DNA of 19,004 nt from Bacteroidales bacterium UBA4866 (GCA_002399565.1 DHDW01000047.1:1-19004), one strand, 5' to 3'. Shown: positions 8,092 through 15,672, counted from the stretch's first letter. The notes: generated by a model not told the origin, from the letters alone. A program made the numbers and translations.

Positions 8092-8760
8092 ATGAGTACA
8101 GAACAAAAACCTAAGAATCTTGCTGTAGTTGAAGTAATTTCAAAGTCAGAACAATTTATTGAGAAAAACCAAAAAATAATATTGATTGTTATTGCAGCGA
8201 TATTAATTTTAGTTGGTGGTTATTTTGGTTATAAGAAGCTTTACGCAGAGCCTCGTCAAGAAACTGCAGCATCAGAAATGTTTGCAGCAGAACAATACTA
8301 TAAGAACGAAGATATGGATAAAGCTCTAAATGGAGATGGAAAACATATGGGCTTTTTAGCAATTATTGATAAATATGGTAGCACAAAGAGTGGTAAATTG
8401 GCTAATTTCTATGCAGGAAGTGCTTATCTTACAAAAGGAGAATATCAAAAGGCTATAGGTTATCTTGAAGACTTTAATGCAAAAGACGTTTTCCTTTCGT
8501 CTCAAGCTAAGGCTTTAATTGGAGATTGCTATATGGAACTAAATAAAACAACTGATGCAATTAAATATTATGAAAAAGCAATTGTTGATGTAAACGATAT
8601 GACAACTCCTTTTGTTCTTATGAAATTAGGTTTGGCACACGAAATCAATAAGGATAACAAAAAAGCATTGGAAAGCTATAAGAGAATTAAAACAGAATTT
8701 CCAGCATCAATGGAAGCAAGAGAAATTGACAAGTATATAACAAGATTAGAAAATTTATAA
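8092..8760 (+). CDS. Membrane-anchored tetratricopeptide repeat protein
   Basis: A 222-residue protein with a short polar N-terminus (1-28), one TM helix (~29-49, IILIVIAAILILVGGYFGY) and a helical region outside the membrane. The latter contains TPR-like units: 'AEQYYKNEDMDKAL', 'GKLANFYAGSAYLTKGEYQKAIGYLEDF', 'SSQAKALIGDCYMELNKTTDAIKYYEKA' and 'FVLMKLGLAHEINKDNKKALESYKRI'. The architecture resembles the YfgM type, in which a single TM segment places TPRs in the periplasm as a partner-binding scaffold. That likeness is by architecture only, and partners are unknown. It has its own -7 element upstream and a good terminator downstream, so it is probably monocistronic with some readthrough into the cation transporter gene. 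Confidence 0.85.
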   Translation: MSTEQKPKNLAVVEVISKSEQFIEKNQKIILIVIAAILILVGGYFGYKKLYAEPRQETAASEMFAAEQYYKNEDMDKALNGDGKHMGFLAIIDKYGSTKSGKLANFYAGSAYLTKGEYQKAIGYLEDFNAKDVFLSSQAKALIGDCYMELNKTTDAIKYYEKAIVDVNDMTTPFVLMKLGLAHEINKDNKKALESYKRIKTEFPASMEAREIDKYITRLENL

Positions 8761-8785
8761 GATATTTTTTAGTATCTTTTTTAAC

Positions 8786-8819
8786 AAAGAGTCTCTTGAA
8801 AAAGAAGACTCTTTTTTTT
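8786..8819 (+). terminator. Rho-independent terminator after the TPR gene
   Basis: Stem AAAGAGTC (8786-8793) pairs with GACTCTTT (8807-8814), followed by an unbroken T run to 8819. The 13-base loop can form a further short TCTT/AAGA pairing. Confidence 0.85.
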
Positions 8820-8839
8820 AACCTTAAAAATCAAAATAT

Positions 8840-9805
8840 ATGGAAAAGTGGAAGTTTCAAAGAATAATAGTAATAATATCTTCACTTATATTGATATGTA
8901 AATTTGCGGCATACTTTATTACCAATTCTGCTGGAGTCTATTCTGATGCAATGGAAAGTATTGTTAATGTTGTTGCAGGAGTAATAAGTCTAATGTCATT
9001 ACGATGGGCTTCCAAACCAGCCGATAATAAACACCCTTTTGGACATGGGAAAATGGAACTTATTTCTGCTTCTATTGAAGGAATACTTATTATGCTTGCT
9101 GGAGGATTAATAATCTATGAAGCAATTTCAAGAATATTCTCTCCACCAGAAGAACTTCCTCGACTTGAAATAGGTATAGTTATTGTTGCTCTTGCAGGTA
9201 TACTAAATTATTTGCTTGGCTATTGGAGTATTAGAAAAGGAAAGAAAACCTCTTCAATGGCTCTTATTGCATCAGGAAAACACCTTCAATCCGATACTTA
9301 TTCCTCAATAGGTTTAATTTTAGGCTTGGCTTTAATTTCAATAACAGGCCTAATAATATTGGATAGTCTTTTAGCTTTAGTCTATGGTGCAATAATAATT
9401 GTAGCTGGAGTAAAAATACTTCGCAAGACTGTTGCAAACCTTTTAGATGAAAATAATATGGAAGAACTTAAGGCAATTACTGAAGTAATTAATAAGCACA
9501 AAGCTGAGGATTGGATAGATATTCACAATCTTAGGGTTGTAAATTATGGAAATTCCTTACATATTGATTGCGACTTAACTCTTCCATGCTACTATACAAT
9601 AAATGAAGGTCATCAAGCAACAGAAAAATTAAAACAAGCACTTCAAAGCCAATCAGACGACCTCTATTTTACAGTTCATTCAGATTCATGTGATGAGAAA
9701 TACTGTTATCAATGTACAATGAAAAACTGTCCAATTAGGAAAGAGCCATGTACAACCCCTTTCATATTTAGCGTTGAGAATTTAATAAAACAAGAAGATG
9801 ACTAA
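8840..9805 (+). CDS. Cation diffusion facilitator family transporter
   Basis: A 321-residue inner-membrane metal/proton antiporter with the CDF layout: about six TM helices in residues 8-195, then a cytoplasmic domain. HPFGHGKMELISA (65-77) is the conserved TM2-TM3 region. The transport site has H148xxxD152 in TM5, as in zinc-type members. In TM2, E39 and N43 align with the two Asp of YiiP (my alignment by eye), an altered tetrahedral site. The C-terminal domain ends in a Cys cluster (C284, C289, C292, C297, C304, with CPIR), a tail I associate with Bacteroidota members. The family exports Zn, Fe, Mn, Co or Ni; the metal cannot be decided here. No TAnnTTTG lies directly upstream, so expression may depend on readthrough. 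Confidence 0.92.
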   Translation: MEKWKFQRIIVIISSLILICKFAAYFITNSAGVYSDAMESIVNVVAGVISLMSLRWASKPADNKHPFGHGKMELISASIEGILIMLAGGLIIYEAISRIFSPPEELPRLEIGIVIVALAGILNYLLGYWSIRKGKKTSSMALIASGKHLQSDTYSSIGLILGLALISITGLIILDSLLALVYGAIIIVAGVKILRKTVANLLDENNMEELKAITEVINKHKAEDWIDIHNLRVVNYGNSLHIDCDLTLPCYYTINEGHQATEKLKQALQSQSDDLYFTVHSDSCDEKYCYQCTMKNCPIRKEPCTTPFIFSVENLIKQEDD

Positions 9806-9829
9806 AAGGATTAGATCCCTTTTGTTTTT
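9804..9829 (+). terminator. Probable terminator after the CDF gene
   Basis: AAAAGGAT and ATCC(C)TTTT form a stem of about eight pairs with one bulged C and a three-base loop, starting inside the stop codon and followed by GTTTTT. A second small hairpin (TGAGA/TCTCA, 9831-9845) comes right after it. Confidence 0.55.
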
Positions 9830-10166
9830 CTGAGAAAATCTCTCAATAATTTGTCTTTATTTGATATAAATGCATCAAAGCCTTATTATAATTGAATAAG
9901 ATAAGGTTTAAATTTCGTATGGTCGTACCATAACATCACTATGGTACGACCATAACACTGTTATGGTACGACCTTAATTAAATAAGGTACGACCATACTG
10001 ATAGTAACGTACGACCTTACTAAAGTAACATGCCACCTTACTTATAGTATGGTGCCACCTTACTGAATTTATTCCTTATTTAAATTAAGTTTTTTCTTGA
10101 TTTAAGTATACTCTTTCTTCGATTTTTTAAAATAGTGACTTAACGAATTTAAAAAGAACAAATAAA
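9806..10166. other. Long non-coding interval between convergent genes
   Basis: This 361-base gap separates the 3' ends of the CDF gene (+) and the zinc-ribbon gene (-). No ORF with a plausible start fits. In order it holds the CDF terminator, a small hairpin (9831-9845), a hairpin CTTATT/AATAAG (9882-9900), the palindrome array (9901-10079), an AT-rich stretch (10080-10150) with no clear content beyond a weak A/T hairpin near 10082-10103, and the zinc-ribbon terminator. Confidence 0.8.
9901..10079. repeat. Ordered array of seven 21-22 bp palindromic repeats with symmetric borders
   Basis: Seven cores related to GGTNNNACC begin at 9921, 9943, 9965, 9986, 10008, 10029 and 10051, a spacing of 22, 22, 21, 22, 21 and 22 bases. 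The first reads GGTCGTACC; the next three read GGTACGACC, its reverse complement; the later ones drift (CGTACGACC, CATGCCACC, GGTGCCACC). Copies 1 and 2 (9919-9931 and 9941-9953) are a perfect 13-bp inverted pair. Most linkers are also palindromic, with different sequences: ATAACA-C-TGTTAT (9952-9964), TACT-GAT-AGTA (9996-10006), TTACT-AA-AGTAA (10017-10028) and TACT-TAT-AGTA (10039-10049). ATAAGG (9901-9906) and CCTTAT (10074-10079) bound the array at equal distance, 16 bases from the outer cores. It is neither CRISPR nor coding. Function is unknown. Confidence 0.85.
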
Positions 10167-10179
10167 TTATTGTTCTTTT
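10152..10179 (-). terminator. Terminator whose loop contains the zinc-ribbon stop codon
   Basis: AAAAGAACAA (10152-10161) and TTGTTCTTTT (10170-10179) form a perfect 10-bp stem with an 8-base loop. On the minus strand the 5' arm encodes the last residues (KEQ) of the zinc-ribbon protein, the stop codon falls in the loop, and the 3' arm ends in a T run. Confidence 0.65.
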
Positions 10180-10385
10180 AGATTGTGATATTGAACAATA
10201 GGTTGTAATTGAATTTTATTAAATACTCCATATATATGTCCACATTGATTACAATAAGCTATGTTAAACCATGGCTCATCACTATTGCTTTTTTCAGCAC
10301 TATCAATTGAAGATATATACTCAACTCCTTCAATACTACATTGAGGGCATTTTGGTTTTGCTTTAAGTGTGACATCTTTTTTCAT
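10167..10385 (-). CDS. Small zinc-ribbon protein
   Basis: A 72-residue protein with two CxxC knuckles: KCPQC (residues ~13-17) and YCNQCGHIYGVF (~44-55), about 27 residues apart. This spacing and the CGHxY after the second pair fit a zinc ribbon. There is no signal peptide or TM segment, so it is probably cytoplasmic. It begins 24 bases after the GIY-YIG gene's stop on the same strand, so the two probably share a transcript. Related small zinc ribbons act as nucleic-acid- or protein-binding adaptors, but nothing here shows a specific role. Its 3' end is built into a terminator hairpin, which supports this frame as a real gene. Confidence 0.75.
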   Translation of the reverse strand: MKKDVTLKAKPKCPQCSIEGVEYISSIDSAEKSNSDEPWFNIAYCNQCGHIYGVFNKIQLQPIVQYHNLKEQ

Positions 10386-10409
10386 ATTTGTTCTATTTGT
10401 TTTGGATGT

Positions 10410-11279
10410 TTAATTAACGACTGACAATTTTCTTAATTTTGAAAGTAAATTTCGAAATTCTTTATTTTCAATATTGTAATTATCTTTAATATTTAAGGGG
10501 GGATTTAAGCTTTTAATAAGTTCTTCTTCAATTTTTAAATAATCTTTGGATGTAGAATAATACAGAATTAGATTTGCTTTCATCCACTCAGATAATTTTT
10601 GTTCATCTTCAGGATTAAATTTTGTTCTTTTTTTAGTCTTTGAATCTCTTAATATCTTATTATATCCAAATAAAGAGCCTAAACTTTTTCTTAATGTTGA
10701 ACTTCCAGCATTATTTCCAGTGAAATGTTGTTTGTAGTCACGATTTCTCAAACTTTTAGATGCAATACCAGTATAAATAACTTCAAGCCCTTTAAATGTT
10801 TTAAATATTGGATTAATATCAACTTTAGGTAATTTTGAACCCTTTCTTAAGCATATTATATAGTTTCCTGCTTTATTATCAATCTCTCTATCATTATTGC
10901 ATAAAGGGTCAAAAGATTTAAAAATATTATTGCAATTTTGCTCTACTGAAAAGTTAACATTTGAAAAACTTGTTCTTTCTGTATTTATTTGTGACTTTGA
11001 GTCAACAATTAGAGGCCAATTTTTATTTACCTTAGATTGGGTTAAATTTGTTTTTTCGTCTTTAATTATTTCAATTTTTCCTACATTTATTAGTAATTCA
11101 AGGTCTTCTATTTGTAAATTTACAATTCCCCAATCGTCTTTTCCATAAAAACCAATCTTTCTAATTTCATTTCTAATCTTTTTTTGTTCTGAAGCGGATG
11201 CTTTAACTCGACGTTTTATTAACTCAAAAATTTGATCTATTTCTATTTGAGTAAATGTATTTTTGCCTTTTAATAACAT
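10410..11279 (-). CDS. GIY-YIG nuclease family protein
   Basis: A 289-residue protein with two parts. Residues 1-75 (FTQIEIDQIFELIKRR.., RKIGFYGKDDWGI, IEDLELLINVGKIEII) look like an N-terminal DNA-recognition-type domain I have seen on Bacteroidota nucleases. Residues ~137-285 form a GIY-YIG-like domain: GNYI (138-141), VIYTG (167-171), R178/R180, H185, STLRKSLGSLFG (194-205), EWM (231-233), acidic E251-E253 and NPPLN (259-263). The tract STLRxSLG..EWM..NPPLN marks one subfamily of uncharacterised GIY-YIG proteins. Family members cut DNA with the Tyr/Arg/Glu set, which appears present; the target is unknown. A linker (80-135) is low-complexity. It leads an operon with the zinc-ribbon gene, near the palindrome array. 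No methyltransferase is adjacent, so a simple restriction system is not supported. Confidence 0.75.
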   Translation of the reverse strand: MLLKGKNTFTQIEIDQIFELIKRRVKASASEQKKIRNEIRKIGFYGKDDWGIVNLQIEDLELLINVGKIEIIKDEKTNLTQSKVNKNWPLIVDSKSQINTERTSFSNVNFSVEQNCNNIFKSFDPLCNNDREIDNKAGNYIICLRKGSKLPKVDINPIFKTFKGLEVIYTGIASKSLRNRDYKQHFTGNNAGSSTLRKSLGSLFGYNKILRDSKTKKRTKFNPEDEQKLSEWMKANLILYYSTSKDYLKIEEELIKSLNPPLNIKDNYNIENKEFRNLLSKLRKLSVVN

Positions 11280-11323
11280 TGTAATTATTTATTATAGGTT
11301 AATATATAATTTATTTCAAGCAT

Positions 11324-11331
11324 CAAAGTTA
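11324..11331 (-). promoter_or_regulatory. Bacteroidota -7 element for the GIY-YIG/zinc-ribbon pair
   Basis: The minus strand reads TAACTTTG, a full TAnnTTTG match, 45 bases upstream of the ATG at 11279. No clear -33 TTTG is seen. Confidence 0.5.
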
Positions 11332-11425
11332 GAAAAATAATTAATTTCTCGATTAAATATTTATATTGTTTTAATAGTTTGAGTTGATTTATTTGCAGAA
11401 TATTATGATTTTTGGAATTAATTTA

Positions 11426-11433
11426 TATCTTTG
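11426..11433 (+). promoter_or_regulatory. Bacteroidota -7 element for the outer-membrane protein gene
   Basis: TATCTTTG lies 26 bases before the ATG at 11460. TTTG sequences occur upstream, but at 11 and 30 bases, not at the usual ~19. Confidence 0.55.
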
Positions 11434-11459
11434 CCGAATAATTCTAATAAAAAAGCACT

Positions 11460-12314
11460 ATGAAAAAATTATTGTTTCTATCATTAATCATGTTCGCTTG
11501 TTTGAGTTTGTCGGCTCAAGATTTAATAGTTCGAAAAAACCCAAAAGCAGAAATTACTTGTAAAATTGTTGAAATAGGAGAAGATTTAGTTTATTATTCA
11601 GCTAATTTAGGAGGAGAAGAAAGACGTTTTAGTATTGACAAAAATAATATTGTATATATTAAGTTTGCTAATGGTGAAGTGTTGAAGATGGAAGATTCAA
11701 TGTTTGGACAAAATCACTATCAAGATAATACTAAAAATGCGATAAAGTTTAACTTTTTCGCACCAATTATGGGTTTTTCTGAATTTGAATACGAAAGAAG
11801 TATAAAGCCTGGACAGAGTTGGACTGCGGCTATGGGAATTGTAGGATTAGGCTTTAATACTACTAATATAGATGCAATTGGCATTTCTCTTTCTGGAGGT
11901 TATCGTTTTTATCGTTCTCCAGATTATTATGTTAGAAAAATGAGATATGCTCATATTTTAAAAGGAAGCTATGTTATGCCTAAGATAAAGTTCTCATTAA
12001 TAAATGCTGAATTAGAATATTCCGACTATTTAGGATACTATTATTATGGATCTCCTGTTCGTGAAGATAAAAATATTGCAACTTTAAATTTAATGATTAC
12101 TGGAGGAAAACAATGGGTGTTTGCAAATCGTTTTCTTATAGATTTTAATGTAGGATTTGGATATAGCTTCTCAAATCTTAAAGAAGATGCTTATGATTAT
12201 TATGAATTAGGCTTAATTTATGGTGCAGGAACTCATTTCACTTACTCTTCAAGTTTGAAAATAGGTTACTTATTCCATGACAAAAAACAACCAAAAGTTG
12301 TAATCCCTCAATAG
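11460..12314 (+). CDS. Putative outer-membrane beta-barrel protein
   Basis: A 284-residue exported protein with a signal peptide (MKKLLFLSLIMFACLSLSA, cleavage before QD). Residues ~21-75 form a small N-terminal module, 'DLIVRKNPKAEITCKIVEIGEDLVYYS..RRFSIDKNNIVYIKFANGE', found at the head of many Bacteroidota surface proteins. The rest alternates polar and aromatic residues with Gly-rich turns and ends in strands such as FTYSSSLKIGYLF, as in an 8- to 10-strand barrel. Its role is unknown; it may be structural, adhesive or a small pore. It has its own -7 element and a strong shared terminator, so it is a single-gene unit. Confidence 0.8.
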   Translation: MKKLLFLSLIMFACLSLSAQDLIVRKNPKAEITCKIVEIGEDLVYYSANLGGEERRFSIDKNNIVYIKFANGEVLKMEDSMFGQNHYQDNTKNAIKFNFFAPIMGFSEFEYERSIKPGQSWTAAMGIVGLGFNTTNIDAIGISLSGGYRFYRSPDYYVRKMRYAHILKGSYVMPKIKFSLINAELEYSDYLGYYYYGSPVREDKNIATLNLMITGGKQWVFANRFLIDFNVGFGYSFSNLKEDAYDYYELGLIYGAGTHFTYSSSLKIGYLFHDKKQPKVVIPQ

Positions 12315-12337
12315 AAACAACAAAGTTTATTAAATAA

Positions 12338-12372
12338 AAAAGCACCTTTAAAATTAAGTTAAAGGTGCTTTT
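12338..12372. terminator. Strong bidirectional terminator
   Basis: A perfect 14-bp stem (AAAAGCACCTTTAA 12338-12351, TTAAAGGTGCTTTT 12359-12372) with a 7-base loop lies between the convergent ends of the barrel-protein gene and rocD. A-rich and T-rich flanks give a usable U tract on either strand. Confidence 0.95.
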
Positions 12373-12395
12373 GTTTTTATTTTAAGTCTTAACTA

Positions 12396-13616
12396 TTATT
12401 CAAAAGAAAGGATTGCTTCTTTAATAATTTCAATAGCTTCTCTTAGTTGTTCTTCGGTAATTACCAACGGTGGAGCAAAACGAATTATATGTCCATGAGT
12501 TGGTTTTGCCAAAACTCCCATATCTCTCATCTTTATGCATACATCCCATGCTTCTTTACCGTTTTTAGGACGAATAACAATTGCATTCAATAAGCCTTTA
12601 CCTCTTACTAATTCAATCATTTCGCTCTTAACGTTATTCATCTCTTGACGGAATATATTCCCTAAATATTCTGCTCTTTCAGCAAGTTTTTCTTCCTTAA
12701 CAACTTCTAAAGCAGCAACAGCAACTTTTCCAGCCAAACAAAAACCACCAAAAGTAGAGCCATGTTCTCCAGGTCCAATTGTAAGCATTACTTCATCATC
12801 AGCCAAAACAGCTGAAACAGGGATAACTCCACCTGAAAGAGCTTTTCCTAAAATAACTATGTCTGGTCTAACTCCTTCATGCTCTACGGCAAGTAATTTT
12901 CCTGTTCTTGCAATACCTGTTTGTACTTCGTCTGCAATGAAAAGAACGTTATGTTTTTTACAAAGGTTGTAGCAATTCTTTAGGTAGTTATCGTCTGGAA
13001 CAAAAACACCAGCTTCCCCTTGAATAGGTTCAACTAAAAATCCTGCAACATTCTTTCCATGTATTTCCAATACTTCTTCTAATGCTTTTGAATCATTATA
13101 AGGTATTTTGATAAAACCAGGAGTGAATGGTCCAAATTGACCATAAGAATCTGGGTCAGTTGACATGGAAATAATAGATATTGTTCTTCCATGGAAGTTT
13201 CCTTCGCAGCAAATAATAATTGCTTTATCTTCTTCAATTCCTTTTACTCTATAACCCCAACGACGTGCAAGTTTCATAGCTGTTTCGTCAGCTTCAGCAC
13301 CAGTGTTCATTGGTAATACTTTATCATATTTAAAGTATTCAGTAATGTATTTTTCGTATGGTCCTAAGCAATCATTGTAGAATGCTCTTGAAGTTAGGGT
13401 TAGAGTTTGAGCTTGGTCGCACAGAGCCTTAACAATCTTTGGATGGCAGTGTCCTTGATTAACTGCTGAGTAAGCTGATAGAAAATCAAAGTATTTCTTT
13501 CCTTCAACATCCCATACAAAGGCACCTTCTCCTTTTGATAATACCACTGGAAGTGGATGATAGTTGTGAGCTCCGTAATGGTGCTCCATTTCAATAAACT
13601 CTTCAGATTTTGTCAT
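12396..13616 (-). CDS. rocD: Ornithine aminotransferase
   Basis: A 406-residue class III PLP-dependent aminotransferase with the normal family length. Motifs include [17 protein letters not shown] (46-62), [19 protein letters not shown] (phosphate-binding GAE at 106-108), GNFHGRT (139-145), EPIQGEAG (196-203), ADEVQTG with Asp229 contacting the PLP pyridine nitrogen, and GKALSGG with Lys258 as the Schiff-base lysine. The combination, especially '[14 protein letters not shown]' and the lack of acetylornithine-type signatures, points to ornithine delta-aminotransferase. It converts ornithine and 2-oxoglutarate to glutamate semialdehyde and glutamate, linking arginine breakdown with proline and glutamate. 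It stands alone with its own consensus promoter and terminator. Acetylornithine aminotransferase is the main alternative but less likely. Confidence 0.95.
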   Translation of the reverse strand: MTKSEEFIEMEHHYGAHNYHPLPVVLSKGEGAFVWDVEGKKYFDFLSAYSAVNQGHCHPKIVKALCDQAQTLTLTSRAFYNDCLGPYEKYITEYFKYDKVLPMNTGAEADETAMKLARRWGYRVKGIEEDKAIIICCEGNFHGRTISIISMSTDPDSYGQFGPFTPGFIKIPYNDSKALEEVLEIHGKNVAGFLVEPIQGEAGVFVPDDNYLKNCYNLCKKHNVLFIADEVQTGIARTGKLLAVEHEGVRPDIVILGKALSGGVIPVSAVLADDEVMLTIGPGEHGSTFGGFCLAGKVAVAALEVVKEEKLAERAEYLGNIFRQEMNNVKSEMIELVRGKGLLNAIVIRPKNGKEAWDVCIKMRDMGVLAKPTHGHIIRFAPPLVITEEQLREAIEIIKEAILSFE

Positions 13617-13645
13617 GATAAATAATTTTTAAATAATTTAATGTG

Positions 13646-13676
13646 CAAATATATGCTTATTTGTTTTTGTTGCAAA
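13646..13676 (-). promoter_or_regulatory. Consensus promoter (-33/-7) for rocD
   Basis: On the minus strand TTTG (13673-13676) is followed after exactly 19 bases by TATATTTG (13646-13653), the best match in the window to TTTG-N19-TAnnTTTG. The start codon is about 30 bases downstream. Confidence 0.75.
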
Positions 13677-13685
13677 GAGATTTGT

Positions 13686-15650
13686 TTAATTTCTTCCTAT
13701 TTCTCTAAAAGCTTTAATGAACGTGTTGAAATCGGATTGTAATCTGTAATTTCTTGCATAAAGAAGGTTCAAACGATTTAAGGTACTTAAGTCAACATCT
13801 TTTTTGTCTAATGAGTCTTGAGTTGTTAGAATACCTTTCTTTATTTTAGGAAGAGAATTATTGGAAATTGTACTTGTATTTGAATATCCAATCCAAGTCT
13901 TGCTTCCAAAAAGAACAGAAAAAGTATTCTTCCATAATCCAATAGGTCTTTTTATTGTAAAGCAAAGAATTGGAGAAAATAGCAAAGTAAATAAGGCAAG
14001 AGTTATATCAAGAAGTCTTTTCTTCCTTTTGTTATCGTCATCAGAAATAGAATTAACGGAAATTACATAAAGGTCAGTAGGGGTGTTTATGGTGTTGCTG
14101 CCAATGATGAAATCTGTTTCAGGGGGAGCAATAATAAAATGAAGATTATTGGCTTTCAACTCTGCCATTGTGCTGATAATTCTTTGTTGAGAGATTGATT
14201 TAGCACAAAATATTACTTCATTAATCTGATATATCTTAATTATCTCCTTAATCTGCGAAATGTTGCCAACAAAATTAGGATTATCTGTTTCCTTATCGTC
14301 TTCCTTTGTTAGTCCAATAAATTCTGCCTGAGCATCTGTTGTTCTCAAAAGGTCTGCAACTCTAACAGCTTCCGTTTCATCACCAATAATAATGTAGCGT
14401 TTCCTTCTTTCATCCTTTGGTAACCAAGAGCCTGTTGAAAAATATCTATAAACTAATCTTATGGAGATAATAATAAATAATGAAACCACTGCTCCCAAAA
14501 GAACTAAGGCTCTTGAATATCTCAATTGTTCAGGAAGAAGGGAGTAAAACACCAATATAGTAATCATTCCAAAGAAAACACCTGAAATAATTTTTGGAAT
14601 ACGAATAGGCTTTGAGTATCCTCCTGAAAGATAAATAGAGAGAAGCCAGATGAAAATATAAATAGGGACAACAATGTAAATATATTGCAAAGGATAGTAG
14701 TTGGCGTCTTCCCATATATTCACACTCCACCACGATACTAAAAGATAGTAGGCTAAGTAAACCAGAACAAAATCTAAAAGAGGTAGGAGTGAATTTTTGA
14801 AGATGCGAGAACAAAAAGCAAAACCAGCTCTAAGCCATATTGCCAGCTTAATTAATGTTGAGAAAAGTTTAGTTTGTTTCTTAGTCAAATGCTTTTGAGC
14901 AAAAATAACCATAGCATTATAGAAAGTGTAAACATAATTCATCGATGCCTTCTTGGTACTTTCGCCTTTATAGTGAATAATTCTTGCCTTAGGAAAATAA
15001 TAGTTCTTATAGCCTCCTTTTGTTATGCGGTATGACAAATCAATATCTTCGCCATACATAAAATAATCTTCATCCAATAGCCCAACCTTATCCAGACATT
15101 CCTTTCTCATCATCATATAGGCTCCAGCAAGAATATCCACTTCATTTACTTCATCCTCTGAAAGGTGTCCCATATAATAGTTGGCGTATTTCTTTGAGTG
15201 AGGGAAAAGACTTGTTAGTCCACTCATCTTACAAAAAGAAGTCCATGGAGAAGGAAATCCTCTTTTGCTTTCTTTCAAAAACTTTCCACTTCCGTCAATC
15301 ATCTTAACTCCCAATGCTCCACAATCTTTATGTGAATCCATAAAAGAAATACATTTTGCAAAAGTGTCTTCTTCAACAACAGTATCTGGATTAAGAATTA
15401 AAACATATTCACCCTTTGAAATTCTAATAGCTTGATTGTTTGCTCTTGAAAATCCAACATTATCTTTGTTGGCAATAAGTATTACTTCTGGAAACTTTTC
15501 TTTGAGCATTGCAATAGAATTGTCAACAGAGTTATTATCAACAACAAATATTTCTGCTTCAATTCCCTTGAGGGCATTTCTTACTGAGTACAGACAATGC
15601 TCAAGAAAGTAAGCGACATTATAATTGACTATTACAATTGAAAGTTTCAT
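13686..15650 (-). CDS. GT2 glycosyltransferase fused to a shortened polyprenyl-phosphate sugar transferase-like module
   Basis: A 654-residue membrane protein. Residues 1-~240 are a WbbL-type family 2 glycosyltransferase: SIVIVNYNVAYFLEHCL, VVDNNSVDNS, NVGFSRANNQ, NPDT (87-90, DxD position) and FMYGEDIDLSYR (197-208). Hydrophobic helices span ~290-400 (four or five TM segments). RYIIIGDETEAVRVADLL (~419-435) opens a Rossmann-like domain as in WbaP/EpsL-type hexose-1-phosphate transferases. After a last hydrophobic helix (~547-566) the C-terminus resembles the end of a sugar transferase (SVLFGSKTWIGYS, LPKIKKGI, LNLLYARNYRLQSD), but it is short and I do not find the catalytic Asp-Glu segment. 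The GT domain is likely active at the inner membrane in surface-glycan assembly; the second module may be only structural or regulatory. Confidence 0.85.
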   Translation of the reverse strand: MKLSIVIVNYNVAYFLEHCLYSVRNALKGIEAEIFVVDNNSVDNSIAMLKEKFPEVILIANKDNVGFSRANNQAIRISKGEYVLILNPDTVVEEDTFAKCISFMDSHKDCGALGVKMIDGSGKFLKESKRGFPSPWTSFCKMSGLTSLFPHSKKYANYYMGHLSEDEVNEVDILAGAYMMMRKECLDKVGLLDEDYFMYGEDIDLSYRITKGGYKNYYFPKARIIHYKGESTKKASMNYVYTFYNAMVIFAQKHLTKKQTKLFSTLIKLAIWLRAGFAFCSRIFKNSLLPLLDFVLVYLAYYLLVSWWSVNIWEDANYYPLQYIYIVVPIYIFIWLLSIYLSGGYSKPIRIPKIISGVFFGMITILVFYSLLPEQLRYSRALVLLGAVVSLFIIISIRLVYRYFSTGSWLPKDERRKRYIIIGDETEAVRVADLLRTTDAQAEFIGLTKEDDKETDNPNFVGNISQIKEIIKIYQINEVIFCAKSISQQRIISTMAELKANNLHFIIAPPETDFIIGSNTINTPTDLYVISVNSISDDDNKRKKRLLDITLALFTLLFSPILCFTIKRPIGLWKNTFSVLFGSKTWIGYSNTSTISNNSLPKIKKGILTTQDSLDKKDVDLSTLNRLNLLYARNYRLQSDFNTFIKAFREIGRN

Positions 15651-15672
15651 TAAAAGTTTTGATTTTGTTCTG

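Noticed and set aside
9919..10059. CRISPR-like repeat-spacer array
   Set aside because: The period is only 21-22 bp, linkers are 8-10 bases and mostly palindromic, repeat units drift, and no cas gene is in the window.
10410..11279. Homing endonuclease or intron-encoded GIY-YIG
   Set aside because: The gene is free-standing with its own -7 element, no interrupted host gene flanks it, and the motif set matches a different uncharacterised GIY-YIG subfamily.
14530..14814. 94-codon minus-strand ORF inside the glycosyltransferase gene
   Set aside because: It is a shadow of the TM-coding region in another frame, without its own start context or a recognisable product.
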